From positions 56,540,501-56,604,500 of the forward strand of contig JASDFA010000003.1 of assembly GCA_035772735.1 (NCBI GenBank): a stretch of 64,000 nucleotides of DNA, given 5' to 3'. The stretch is from Datura wrightii (Eukaryota; Streptophyta; Magnoliopsida; Solanales; Solanaceae). Both the position numbers and the translations under genes were made by a program. Positions 1-11,793 of this stretch are shown here, piece after piece. The notes under the pieces were generated by a model. The model was not told where the DNA came from, did not search any database, and worked only from the letters and a program-made list of their open reading frames with translations. The number at the start of each line of letters is the position of its first letter. Within the stretch, counting starts at the first letter, position 1.

Positions 1-2632
1 ATGTTTTTCCTTTATAAAGCTAAGCAAGCGGCACGTAGCAAATAAGCTAAGTCGATACATGTTAACGGGGAAAGCGTGGCTAAGTTTTCAATTAGGCAAA
101 GAGGTAAGTGCGTATAAGAATTGATGGAATAGTGAACACGAGGGTAAATACTTTAGTGTAGAGTGAATAATTTTTTTGCAGAGGAGTTAAGAGGAATAAG
201 GAAAATAGAGCTAAATATTGTTAAATTAGACGATACGGGTTACGATGGTGAACGAGGTAGGCAACAACTAGGAAGATTAACCCTGTTTTAAAGACGTTTA
301 GCAAAAGAGTTATAAATTAAGTTGTTTATGTTCAATATGTGTTACGTCGATGAATAACCACTAAAGTGTTAACCTTCTACGAAATAATTAGAGTTGAACG
401 CCTTCAAAATAGTAACTTAAGTTGAGAAGCTCTCTGCTATACCCCTAAACGATTATGTTAAGTTATCTATTCTAAGTGTTGAAATTTTCTACCATGTTTG
501 AAAAAGGTAATCCTAGGATCTTCTAAGTCACTTATGACTATGTTAGCTTTATTAAGCTTCGAAGATAATTGCAAAGTCAATCCAGCATCACCCGAATTAC
601 GGCTATATATCTTTATTTGCCTATAAAGAATCACTTATAGAGTTACTCACGAGTTCCTAAGTTATAGAGCTCCAAGTCTCAGATCCTTAAGTTATGTCTT
701 TACGTCCCTAATTTATGTTGAAATGTGCTAGCTGATCTAAGAAGTTTTTGAGAGATCATATTTCGAGAATTATGCTAATGTATCGGTCAAGTATCTGATG
801 TTGTATACAAGTCTAAAAACTCAAGTCTTTATATGTCTTTCTAGTAAGAAGTCTTAATGTATATGATTTTCATGTTATAACATACAGTTGAATTCTTTCA
901 GTTATATTCAAGTCATGCATCTTTATGTTTAGCTCTTGTTGAGTTATCAGTTGAATTTCCTAAATTTAGAGGAGAGATTCTCCCATATACCAATGTTCCT
1001 AATGTCTAAGTAAGTATAAGTGCAGGCTATGATAATGATCAGTTAAGCTCAGAACTTTGAATACCAGGAAGTCTCCTGGAGGTCACCCAGTTAACTAAAT
1101 ATGAGTTATACATTATATAGAAGTCTCATACATTGTATGTCTGTAGTTCAGTTCTCAGCTCTATGTATATGACAAATAACACCAAGTTCCTAGTTATATT
1201 TCCATGTTTTCCTGCAAATAAGTCAAATGAATTAAGAACTATATGTGCTTATCTACATGATAAATTTGGCAATGAAATTTCAATGTATAGTTATCCATAC
1301 AGGTAAAGGAACCACCTGGTAGGCAATATATATTTGCAGTTCCCAGATGTTAAAGAATTGTGTAGAAATGAGCTCTATGTGTTTCTATCCAAAAAATATG
1401 TTAAATTGGTAGGATTATTTGTAGGACAGTGTTTGTAAGCCTATAAAAGTTCTTATGTTGTCTAAACCTCTTGAAGGTCCTTCAAGTAACTGAGTCAACA
1501 TGTTCATGTATAATTTGATAGCTTTACGTGATATATATGCATATTTTCTAGCTTTACATGATATGGGTGCTCACTTGCATTTATGGGTTATGAAAGAGGC
1601 CTATTCCGGCCACAGATTTAACATTTGTCATTTATATTTCATACGTGTTAAATTGACTCAATAGAAGCCATATCGACCCTATTTATGATTGTGATTGAGA
1701 ATTATTTTTATTTTATCCCCATGTATCTGGAGATATTTTTATTTTACTCCGGTGTGGTACATCAGCTAAACATATTTTTATTTTTTCCTGGTATGGTACA
1801 TCGGCTGGACGAATTTTATATATGGATTTATGGTTGGCTGGTTGCTGGCATTACAGTTATAGTTTTTCTTGTGCATTACTTGGTTGCATTTGCACTTCAG
1901 TATTGACTTATTGTCAGATTTCAGTTTCCAGGATTCCAAGTTGTTACTATTCCTTATTTCTGGTTCAGTTATCATTGCTATTTTACATGTTTACAGTTTT
2001 CTGCCTTACATACCAGTACATTTCATTTGTACCAACGTCCCTTCGCCTGGGACCTGCGTTCGTGCCGTAGGTGCAGATAGAGGTCGGGATTGCCAGTTGT
2101 AGTAGCAGTTCGTGAGATTAGTAGATGTGTTGGTATGCTCCTTTCTTTCTGGAGCTAAGACTGGTTTTGTTTCAGTTAGAGTTTTGAGATGCAGTTATGG
2201 GTAGGTCGGAGCCCTGTTCCGACCATCAGTTAGTTTACTCTTTAGAGGCTTTATGGACTTAGTGTGTACAATGCAATTCAGTTTGTGGCCTTGTCGACTT
2301 TTTGTTTTTTAGTTTAGCATACTCATAGCCTTGTTTGCATTTCAGTTGTTTACCCTGTATTTTTGAGATATTATGGGGTCCAGTTTGTGCTCCAGTTGAT
2401 TATGATAGGTGGCCTGGATGGCCTAAGTGTTACAGTTACAGATGTCCTATAGCCGGCTTCCTAGTCAGTCAGGTATGGGGAGCCAGTCGCACCCTCCCCC
2501 CAATTATGGGGCATAACACTTCCGCTTTATGATGTTGAGTTTAGATGTTATGTTCATGCCATGGGTCGACTTGGAGCCTATCAGGGTTTTTTGTCCCATG
2601 TATTGATCCGGGTCTATGTTCCGGTCGTGACA
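1..2632 (+). mobile_element. 5' LTR of element D (Tekay/Del-like gypsy), left end outside window
   Basis: No coding sequence is seen here. The right end reads CCGGTCGTGACA and is followed four bases later by a primer binding site, so 2632 is the LTR end. The last 100 bases (TGGGTCGACTTGGAGCC, GGTCGTGACA) match, in reverse complement, the start of the LTR at 6595, so both belong to related families. The interior differs clearly from that LTR. No TG start was found, so the LTR probably begins left of the window. The short ORFs at 1685-2532 have no family features and I treat them as chance. Confidence 0.75.
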
Positions 2633-2636
2633 AACT

Positions 2637-2648
2637 TGGTATCAGAGC
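2637..2648 (+). other. Primer binding site of element D, initiator tRNA-Met type
   Basis: TGGTATCAGAGC lies four bases after the LTR end. This is the standard site complementary to the 3' end of plant initiator tRNA-Met. The leader to the gag start codon (2649-2833) has no other recognised feature. Confidence 0.9.
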
Positions 2649-2833
2649 ATTAGGTTTTGAAGGTGTCTAAAAATCGCGTTAAGTAGAGTCTTTTTCATGG
2701 GTGTGAAGCACGCCACACTTATGACGAAGAGGCTACCGGATGCTTAGGAAATATTCTCTTCTTTTATGATCTATGTCGTGCGATGAAATGTCTCTCTATC
2801 CTTCTAACTCATGCTATACGCGTTTGCAGAATT

Positions 2834-3925
2834 ATGCCTCCTCGCCGAGTTAATGGAAGAAGAAATGGGAACGGAAACGGTCAGGAGAATGTCAATAGAG
2901 ATGGACACCAGTAGGTCCCACCAGCCCATGAGGAGCATGTACCCGAGCAGGTTGCCCACGCTGAGTTCAGGGCAGCCATACAGATGCTAGCTTAGGCCTT
3001 GACTGCCCAGGTCAATCAACAGGCGGTAGCGCATGTCCCTTACTACAGGAATGCGGCGGCGGCAAGAGTCAGAGATTTTCTAAGGATGAACCCTCTGGAG
3101 TTTCTTGGGTCAAAGGTGGACGAGGATCCATACGAGTTCATTGATGAGGTTCTGAAGATCACCCAGATCATGGAGGTGACCAGAGAGGAGTGCGCTGATC
3201 AAGCCTCATATTAGTTGAAAGGGGTTGCACACATTTGGTTCAAGCAATGGAGGGATAGCAGGGCAGTTGGAGCAGGCCCTATTGGTTGGGAGGAGTTTCA
3301 TGCCACATTTCTGGATCGGTTCTTCCCTCGTGAGATGAGGGAGATTAAAGCAGCGGAGTTTGTGAACCTGAAGCAGGATAACATGACAGTCCAGGAGTAT
3401 GCTTTGGAGTTAACTCGTTTGTCCAAGTACGCACTAGAGCTAGTGGCTGATCAGAGAGCTCGGGTGAGCAGGTTTGTACATGGAGTGGAAGACTACCTGG
3501 ACAAGGATTGTAGGATCGCCATGCTTCATTAGGATATTGATTTTTCTTGAATGGTTTTTCCTGCCTAGCAGATGGAGGTAGCTCATCTGAGAGATAGAGG
3601 CCAAAAGGGCCAGGACAGACAGTTATGGGTTCTCTTAGTAGAGATCAGGAGGTGGACATTGCCAACAGTCTCATCATAGGTCATTAGCTCCAACGCCATC
3701 ATCTGCCAGTGCCCCGTCTAGACTGCGAGGTGATTAGAGGAGCAGGGCCTCAGGTTCGAGGGACCAGAGGAGCATGCAGACAGAGCGCACCTTTCTGGCC
3801 TCCGGGAAGTGTGGCAAGAGTCATACAAGAGAGTGCTTGATGGGATTGGATATCTATTTTGGGTGTGGTAGATCCGTCCACATGCGTCGAGAATCTCCCT
3901 TGGCTAGACAAGGTAATTGTAGAGG
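2834..3925 (+). pseudogene. gag: gag of element D, truncated and with stops
   Basis: This is the capsid/nucleocapsid gene of a Tekay/Del-like Ty3/gypsy element. It starts at ATG 2834 (MPPRRVNGRR), in the same place relative to the PBS as in relatives. The retrotransposon gag domain covers about 3060-3600, with motifs SKVDEDPYEF, GVAHIWFKQW, ATFLDRFFPRE and NMTVQEYALE. A degraded zinc knuckle region (KCGKSHTREC, then FGCGRSVHMR) lies at about 3805-3895. In-frame TAG codons stand at about 2911, 2993, 3212 and 3530; the reading frame is lost after about 3540. Protease and RT are absent because the sequence stops at 3925, where an unrelated LTR begins. The protein is about 80% identical by eye to the reverse-strand gag at 5294-6388. 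Confidence 0.85.
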
Positions 3926-5293
3926 TGATCACAAAATACTCAAGAAACAACACAAGAAGCAACTAGATTTAAGGCCTAATAACCATGCAATGCTACAATT
4001 CACAATGGTTCGAGTATGAAAACTTCAATTGTTGTCTCACATAATTAAAATGTTATGTTCATGGTCTTTCGAGCCTCTAAACATGACAAACTAGTCTCAC
4101 ACCTACATCATTGAGCGGGGATGTGGCGTCCTAATTCGTGAGCAATTTAATTATATGGATGTGGTTTATGGAGTTTGTGCCCTTGATTATGGACTTTCCT
4201 ACCTCTAATCATTTACCCGGACTTAGCTTCACAATTCTAAGTCGGTGTCTAGCTCATCCCGTTTTAGTAACCAAGCAAGGCAAATTAGGTATAATTTCTA
4301 TCCTAATTGCGAATCTTATCATAAAAGTAAGAACTTGCTCCTTACATTCTTATGTTCTAGCCTAGGGTTACTCTTTTGAGCTTTTACCTAAGCTTAACAC
4401 ATTTGTTTTCATGGTGATCAAGCATAAAAACAACAATAATAAAGAATGTAAGACAAAACAACAACTAAAACTCAAACCAATGAAGAATTCATGCATTTAC
4501 AATCATATTACGTAGCCTCAACCCTAGAGGAAGGGTTTTATCTACTCATGTTCGTAAAAATACTCAAAAACATGTTTAAAGTAGAGTACTTATAAGAATA
4601 ATTAAAATAGAATGAAAAATAAGGAACCCTAGGTAGAATTCTTTCGTTCTCCCTTCGCTCCTTTATGGTTTCCCAAAAATATTTCGTGATAAATGATTTT
4701 AGGAACTAAGGGTTGAATTTATAGTAAGCGGGAATTGGAACTTTTTGGCTATGCATGGAATGGCTCCGTGGCATGGAGGTGGACGCCCCAATTTGCCTCC
4801 GTCACACGGAGGCAATGCGTATAGCTACTGGAAATTGCATTGGCATTGGCCGGGCCGAGGTGCCATCAGGCATGGCATGGAGGCTTTCGCATAGCTCGCA
4901 CAGTGTGGCACGTTGCCATCGCGTGTAGCTGCTGCCTTGACCTGCTCCTCGTGTGCACATGCCTCGTGCGGCACGGTGCCTAACACGACATTCCCTTGCC
5001 GTGGCATGCTGCTTAACGCGCAGCCCTGCCGGGCGTGGCACGTTGGATGGCTTGGGCAGTCTACTTCTTGCCATCATCACTCCATGTCCTTCCCAACTCC
5101 TTTCTTGCTTGTGCATCATTCAATTTAGCCCCTCCTAAGTATTTTTCACCTACAAAACAAAGAGCTGATAATATTTGTTAGTTCATGCACAAATTTATTA
5201 AAAATCACATGAGAATATAACTAATTAAATTGACAAACTTGACTAACTTAAGTTATAACATAGCACTTGGGCATGTAATTATGCCCAATATCA
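3926..5293 (-). mobile_element. Solo LTR F, Athila-like
   Basis: This 1368-bp block starts TGATCACAAA and ends CCCAATATCA, so it has TG...CA ends. On the reverse strand it begins TGATATTGGGCATAATTACATG, the same plan as the B1/B2 LTR start, including the GGGCAT/ATGCCC hairpin (5267-5288). It also has the family's GC-rich repeats of GTGGCAC/CACGG type (about 4760-5050) and a reverse-strand TATAAAT near 4717. No PBS or coding region is attached to either end. The flanking five bases (AGAGG left, GGACC right) do not match, so this is not a simple insertion with a target duplication. The ORFs at 4802-5138 are shadows of the GC-rich repeats. Confidence 0.75.
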
Positions 5294-6388
5294 GGACCCC
5301 ACCATCGCCTGATCTAGCTAAAGGGAAATCTTTGAGCCTGTGTCCAGGTTTTCCATACCCGAAGCAAGTTTCTGAACCAACTAAACACCTCCCTGGGTGG
5401 TTCTTGCCACACTTCGCACAGGCTGGATAAGTGCAATCTCCTGAAATGCTCCCCTGGCCCCTCAAGCCTGACGCTCTACCCCTCTGATCACATTTTGGTC
5501 GGGACGGGACACTGGCTGATGATGGTGTTGGGGCTAAAGATCTATGGTAGGACTACTGATGGTGCCCACTAGGCCTCGACTGGGTGAATTCGATGCTATC
5601 AGTCCTAGCCCTCTTGGCCTCTCTCTCCCGCTCACTCAGTTGTACCACCTCCATCTACTAGGCGTATAGGACTATCCAAGCAAAGTCAATATCCTGGAGA
5701 AGCATCACGGTCCGGCAATCCCTGACCAAGGAGTCTGCTATCCCATGTACGAACCTGCTCACATGGGCCCTCTGATCCGCCACCAACTCAAGTGCATACA
5801 TGGACAGATGTGTGAACTCCAAGTCATACTCCTGAACTGTCATCTTTCCTTTCTTAAGATTCACAAACTCAACCACTTTCAGCTCCTTCATCTCCCGAGG
5901 GAAGAACCGATCAAGAAAAGTGGCATGAAACTCATCCCAAATGACAAGGCATGCTCCAATTGCCCTACTATCCTTCCACTGTTTGAACCAAATGTGTGCG
6001 ACCCCCTTCAACTGATATGAGGCCAAATCAGCACACTCCTCCCCAGTCACCCCCGTAATTTGAGCAATCTTCAAAATCTCCTCACTGAACTCATGTGGAT
6101 CCTCGTCCACCTTTGATCTAAGGAACTCGAGAGGGTTCATTCTCAGAAAGTCTATAATCCTCGATGCCGCCGCTTCCCATTGTGCAGGACATGCACTACC
6201 GCATGCTGGTTGACCTTGGCGGTCAGGGCCTGGGCTAACATCTGTATGGCTTCACCGAACTCTGCGTGGAAAACCTGCTCGGGTATGTGCTCCACATGGA
6301 CTGGTGGGGCCTATTGGTGCTTGTCTCCATTGCCATCCTCGTGGCCATTTCTGTTCCTGTTTCTTCTTCCTTTAACTCTACGGGGATT
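5294..6388 (-). pseudogene. gag: gag of element C, truncated
   Basis: This is the Tekay/Del-like gag on the reverse strand. The longest open stretch is 5658-6140, with SKVDEDPHEF, GVAHIWFKQW, ATFLDRFFPRE and KMTVQEYDLEF. The zinc-knuckle part follows at 5253-5465 (CAKCGKNHPGRC, then CFGYGKPGHR, where the second Cys is replaced by Tyr). The upstream part to about 6388 aligns with the element D N-terminus, but its ATG is changed. A double TAG follows at about 5655. It breaks at 5294, at nearly the same gag codon as element D at 3925. Nothing of protease or RT remains. Confidence 0.8.
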
Positions 6389-6578
6389 CTTCAAATGTGA
6401 ATAGCATGAGTTAGAAGGATAGAGAGATATTTCATCGCACGACATAGATCATGAAAGAAGGGAATATTTCCTAAATGTCTCGTTGCCTCTTCGTCATAAG
6501 TGTGGCATGCTTCACACTCATGAAAAAGACTCTACTTAACGCGGCTTTCAGACACCTTAGGACACTTTAAAACCTATT

Positions 6579-6590
6579 GCTCTGATACCA
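6579..6590 (-). other. Primer binding site of element C
   Basis: GCTCTGATACCA is the reverse complement of TGGTATCAGAGC. It sits four bases inside the LTR edge at 6595, the normal position for a reverse-strand element. Confidence 0.9.
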
Positions 6591-6594
6591 ATTT

Positions 6595-8755
6595 TGTCAC
6601 GACCGGAACATAGGCCCCGATCGAGATATGGGACAAAAAACCCCGAGAGGCTCCAAGTCGACCCATGAAATGAACATACATCTAACTCAATCATATATAA
6701 GCGAAAGATCATCATAAATAACTAGTGGAAGTCTAAACAAAACTTAATATCTGAATACATACATAAAACAACGCTAAATACACACTAAGTCTGAAAAAGC
6801 CTCTAAACTGATGAGTTGACGGGACAAGACCCCAACTAACTTGCTATAATATGAAAACTGAAAGACGTAATACAACTGATAAGTTTGGGCCCTCGCAAGA
6901 TGAGAACTCACCAACAGATGCTGAGAGTAGCTAACTCTGGGAGTCTAACTAGCGGGACTGAGCCTGTCGGAGCTTGTATCATGAGATGATACAACATAAA
7001 GTATGCAGTTAGTAGTTGGAATGTACCGTATGCAAGGTAAGTGAAAATGGACAATTTAAAATACATAAGTGTTCATAAGAGTGGGACAACATGATTATAA
7101 CGTAAATATCATAATGTAAACATAAGGCTAAACAAAACATTCGTAAATCATTCATAATCATAATCATAAGAGAAAGCTTTATTAAACATGACTTGAGCCA
7201 AAGTATATAATCAAAACCATACATAAATCATGAGGAACAGTGGGAGATTCTTATAACCAACATACCCTATATGAGCACACATGGAGACCGACCTGTAAAC
7301 CCCTAGTTGGGAGGGTGTTCATACCTTGCCAAGGGTAGAAACATGAAAAGAGGTGTGATATCACAACAAAAGGCCCATTTGGGCAAAGGGGATAGTATCA
7401 TGGAGGTCTCATCGTGGCTATGTTGGCGCATAGTTCTGAGACTCGGGGTATGCTTGGATCCCGGGTCTACTCAGTGTTAAATACTACTCTCAAAACATAT
7501 ATAGTTCTCATAGGATAATATACATGAGATTCATAGGCTAGTAAAACTCATGATAATCATAAGCATGCCTGGAATACGTGAACTATCCATGAAATAAGGC
7601 CCGTGAGTTGGCCGAAATCATAGATCTATAAATCATGAAATTCATGCATACTTGTAAAACATGTCTATACATAATATATCATAAATCCATGATAATTACT
7701 TGAGATAAATCACATCATAAAGCATGATTCATGGTTAAGCTAATTTAGATCAAGATCATAGCAAAATCATAACTTGACTTATCATGAAACATATATAATT
7801 GGGCATAGTTTTGTGGAAATTTAAATCCATAAGTTTATAATTTGAAATAGTCATAAAATCTGTCCATGATTTATAAAATATGAATTGATACATGAAGGAG
7901 ATTGACCCATAGATAAATCATACGGATTTCATAAGAATTGGTATAAAACCCCATAGAACTATCAATGGAATTTCATGAATTAAGGAGGAATTGGGCATGG
8001 GTGTGAACAATTTCACCCATTCATAACCCCACATACCTGAGAGAACTGATTCTACAACTCCCTTGATTGCCCAATGAAGAATTGATGAAAAACTTGAAAA
8101 ACTAGGCTTGATCACCTCTCCAAAACCTCTAAACTTGCATGCATGAATTAGGAATGACTTAGAATGAACTTACCCTTCTTAAAACTCACTATTCAGATCT
8201 TAAAGATGTAGTTTAGGACACTAGGGCTTAGGAATGATGAAAATGCCCTTAATGAAAATCCTGAAAATCAGGCACTACCAGTAACAACGGGCATCACAAT
8301 GGACCGTTACTGGCTCCGACGGTCCGTTACAACCCCTATTGTTTCACCAGAATACGGGATCCCAAACCTCCTACCACAATATATTCTACGAGTAGTGCCA
8401 GCTCCAACGACTCGTGGCAACCATCTATTGTCCCCACTTCCCCTCTTATGGAATTTCTCCGAACGGGCATTTACAACGACTCATTGCTCCCAACAACGAG
8501 TTGTTATATCATCCGTTACTTCCTCCCTGAACCTGAGCAACCTCACAACGGCTCACATCCAATGACCTATTAATCAAACAACAGGTCATTCCTAGACCCG
8601 TTACTTGCAACTCCAGTCCTATAGCACCTCACCATGGATACATCTAACAGGTCGTTAGTCCCATTAATGACCTATTCTGAGAAGGATTTTCAGATTTCAG
8701 CTACCTTTCACTATCCAATCCTAGGTCTAGTCTTAGGCACTTCTGGAGTATTACA
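6595..8755 (-). mobile_element. 5' LTR of element C (Tekay/Del-like)
   Basis: This is a 2161-bp LTR. Read on the reverse strand it starts TGTAATACTCCAGAAG at 8755 and ends GGTCGTGACA at 6595. It shares its first 1 kb or so with the element E LTR (9994-10333 and 26142-26825), including CCTAAGCCCTA and TTCATGCATGCAA. The segment 8290-8700 is rich in variants of the palindromic motif ACGACTCGT. The small ORFs inside are not conserved between copies. Its right edge abuts the element E integrase without a visible second copy of the element, so element C is truncated. Confidence 0.8.
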
Positions 8756-9747
8756 TGTACAAGTTGACTAAAGCAGCTCATTTTCTACCAGTCAAAACTA
8801 CCAATTCAATGGAGGATTATGCTAGGTTGTATATTGGGGAGTTAGTTTAGCTGCATAGAGTGCCCTTTTCTATCATATCAGATAGAGGTCCTCCATTTAC
8901 CTCCCAGTTTTGGAGATTATTTTTCAGAAGGGACTTGGTACCCAAGTTAAGCTTAGCATAACATTTCATTCGCAAACAGATGGTCGGCAGAGTGGACCAT
9001 TTAAACTCTGGAGGATATGTTGAGAGCGTGTGTGGTGGACTTCAAAGGTAGTTAGGATGATTATTTGCCTCTCATTGAGTTTGCATATAATGATAACTAC
9101 CATTCTAGCATTCAAATGGCTTCATTTGAGGCTCTTTATGGGAGGAGGTGTAGATCACCTATTGGTTGGTTCGAAGTCGGCAAAGCTGCGATGATAGGGC
9201 CTAGTCTATGAGGCCATGGAGAAAGTTCAGGTTATAAGGGACATGTTGAAAACAGCTCAGAGTCACCAAAAGTCCTATGAGGATGTAAAAAGGAGGAGCT
9301 TGAGTTTGAAGTCAATGATTGGGTGTTTCTAAAGCTGTCTCCCATGAAGGAGTGATGAGGTTTGGAAAAAAAGGGAAACTCAGTCCCCGTTATGTTAGTC
9401 CGTACCGGATTGTGACACGGGTTGGCAAGGTAGCATATGAGTTGGAGTTGCCCTCAGAGGTAGCTTCAACTCATCTAGTTTTCCATGTATCACTCTTAAA
9501 GAAGTGTTTGGGTGATCCAGCTCTAGTTGTTCTGATGGACAATGTCGGTGTGAAAGATAGCCTTAGTAATAAGGAGGTTCCGGTAGAAATACTTGATTGT
9601 CAGGTTCTTAAGCTAAGAAATAATGAAGTAGCCTCAATCAAGGTTTTGTGGAGGAATCAACATGTTGAGGGGGCCACATGGGAAGTTGAAGCAGATATGA
9701 TGGCTAACTACTCGCATTTATTCCCTCCCGACTCAGTTACAACTTGA
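8756..9747 (+). pseudogene. Element E integrase C-half and chromodomain remnant
   Basis: This is the C-terminal end of a Tekay/Del-like polyprotein. Integrase core text is readable from 8756 (LTKAAHFLPVKTTNSMEDYA, then ISDRG and FTSQFWR), broken by several frameshifts and stops. Catalytic residues cannot all be assigned. An open stretch at 9319-9747 carries the GPY/F-like end (GKLSPRYVSPYRIV, LVFHVSLLKKCLG) and a chromodomain-like tail (PVEILDCQVLKLR, KVLWRNQHVEGATWEVEADM). Such chromodomains are known to direct integration to heterochromatin. RT and RNase H are missing on the left because the element C LTR ends at 8755. The fragment could be the other end of element D, but that cannot be tested here. 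Confidence 0.8.
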
Positions 9748-9959
9748 GGTATCAGTTTCCTCCTTAGTATCCTATTTAGTTTCATGTTCAGTTCATGTTT
9801 CCCCAATTTCCTTCATGAAAATGTATGTATCTGTGATTTATGAATTCAGTTCTTTCATGTACTCTAGTCCGGAGTCAGTTACTCCATCAGTTTTCAGCTT
9901 AAATGTTCAGTATTTGGCATAGTAGTTGCATTTTCCCAACTTTTCAGTATGTTTTCCCA

Positions 9960-9993
9960 CATTCAAGGATGAATGTTCCTAAGGGGGAGATAT
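9960..9993 (+). other. Hairpin plus polypurine tract of element E
   Basis: CATTCA-AGGA-TGAATG (9960-9975) forms a perfect 6-bp stem with an AGGA loop. It is followed by the polypurine tract AAGGGGGAGA (9981-9990), which ends three bases before the LTR start. The tract primes plus-strand DNA synthesis. The hairpin recurs in other elements of this window. Confidence 0.75.
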
Positions 9994-10333
9994 TGTAATA
10001 CCCCAAAAGTTTCTAAGATCAGACTCGGGGTTTGAAATGAAAAGTAGCAGAAATCTGAGATTTTTCCTCAGAATGAGTTGTTGTACATGTTGTTGGTGGG
10101 ACTAACGACCCATCGGAAATGCCTATGGTGAGAATCTACAGAGTAGGATGGGAAGTAACGGGTCTCAAGACGACCCATTGGTTGAAGTAACGGATCACTG
10201 GAATGAGTCTTTAGGAGGATGGTCTTGGGAAAAGAAGGATGGCACGAGTCATGGGATGACTCGTTGTTGGGAACAACGATTCGTTGTAAGTGTCCATCGG
10301 GAGGAATTCTAGAAGATGAGCTGTGGTGGTAAC
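9994..10333 (+). mobile_element. 3' LTR of element E, first part
   Basis: It starts TGTAATACCCCAAAAG right after the polypurine tract. It is cut at 10333 by the insertion of element B1 and resumes at 26142. It contains several ACGACTCGT-like motifs. The last five bases, GTAAC, are the left target-site duplication of B1. Confidence 0.85.
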
Positions 10334-11755
10334 TGTTCGGTGTGTTATATGGGTATATAAAACAACACGCAAGTGCACATGGTCGAACAAGTAGTAAGTG
10401 GCTTTAGTAAGCCAATTATCGATCCCACAGAGACTTGGGTTAAGTGCAATTTGCTCAAGTATACTATATTTTACCTCTAACTATGCTGACAACAACGTAA
10501 CCAAAAAGTTGATAGTTTGTTTGATAAATTTTATACTAAAACTAAGAACAATTATCTACTTTGAATCTGAACTATGGATAAGAGCATGCTAAGGTTAACC
10601 GAACATGTAATGAAACTGATTATCATCATAAATTGGTTAATCTTTTCTTCCTGTTGCTAGCCAAGAACATTTGCTAAGAGATTAAAACTCTCGTATTTAA
10701 TCTCACTTAAGAATCATGAACCATCCGTTTACATTTCTGTGATTAAATGCAATTCATGTTCTAGCCATACAATTCCGGTTCCTAAATTGACTAATACGAC
10801 TTTCAGGTATATTTCTATCCTGAAAGCACATCAAAACTCAATTTTCCCAAACCAAGTAAAGAACAATATCCTATTAATTCACAACTTTCCAATTTTGTGC
10901 TCTCTCGAGTGAAATCGGACTTTTTAGATGTACATTAATGTAGGCCACACACCAATGCAGTAAGAACAAGAATTAATAGAACAACATGGAAGAAAAAGAT
11001 GAAAAACCATATAATCAATAATCAAATTTCATCACAAGTGTTCATAACCTCAGCAAGGAGAGGAATTAGCCACTCATTTGTGGATTAATCATCATAAAAC
11101 GAGTGTTAATCATACAAGCAATTGAATTAGAGAAGAAAGAAAAAGAGAAAAAACCCTGAACGTTTTGTCCCTCAACTGCCTGTAACCCACGTCCTTGCTC
11201 CACCAAGTCTGAATTCTGAAAAATGAACTTAAGTGTTCTATTTATACTGCTGGGAATTTTTCCCGGAATAATGAGCAACGTGTCACGGAGTGCATCGCGG
11301 AGCACTGCCTCCGTGACACGCCATGAACGCGGACCCTCACTAGAACTGGGGGTCCGGGAATTCAAGCTCAACGTGGCACGACGTGCATCGCGGAGCACTG
11401 GCTCCGTGCCACGGAGCAAACGCGGACCTTCACTGGAAATTTGGTGAATTTTCACCTTCCAGGCAGAATGCCTCCGCGATGGCAGCGTGACACGGCTCCA
11501 TCGCGGAGCCCCTGTAATTCATGCTGTCCAATGCCTTTTCCCTTGCTCGCATCCAAGTCCAACTCCGATATCATCCAACATGCATTTTAGCTTCCTGAAA
11601 TCACATTTTACCTGCAAAACAATGCTAATCATGTTGGTTAGTATAAATTCACATTTTATTACAAGTTACATGAAAATATATACACATTGCTAGATAAACA
11701 AGGCGAAAATGATACTTTTGAGTGTCACTTGGGCATATAAATCTGCCCAAGATCA
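10334..11755 (-). repeat. 3' LTR of B1
   Basis: TGTTCGG...AAGATCA, 1422 bp. On the reverse strand it begins TGATCTTGGGCA and carries a CTTGGGCA/TGCCCAAG hairpin (11728-11751) at its tip. A TATA box (TATAAATAG, reverse strand) lies at 11238-11246. A 12-bp inverted repeat CGTGTCACGGAG (11279-11290 and 11309-11320) and a second CGTGGCACG-type repeat (about 11375-11420) lie just upstream of it. ORFs in this LTR repeat exactly in the other LTR copy and are not genes. Confidence 0.92.
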
Positions 11756-11793
11756 CTTACCCCACACTTAAATCCTTGTTCGTCCTCGAACAA
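11756..11793 (-). other. Hairpin and polypurine tract of B1
   Basis: On the reverse strand TTGTTCG-AGGA-CGAACAA (11776-11793) forms a perfect 7-bp stem. The purine-rich AAGTGTGGGGTAAG then leads directly to the 3' LTR. It is the same layout as in A, B2, E and G. Confidence 0.75.

Noticed and set aside
1685..2532. Short ORFs in the left LTR as possible small genes
   Set aside because: They overlap in several frames, have no conserved motif, and lie in an LTR defined by its PBS.
2834..9747. Elements D and E as two ends of one element
   Set aside because: Orientation and family fit, but the LTR parts visible for D and E do not overlap, so it cannot be tested in this window.
11066..11447. ORFs inside the Athila-like LTRs (also 19490-20117, 20237-20674, 24752-25189, 43915-44543, 52379-53007)
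   Set aside because: They repeat only because LTRs are duplicated, are open on both strands over the GC-rich inverted repeats, and show no protein family motif.
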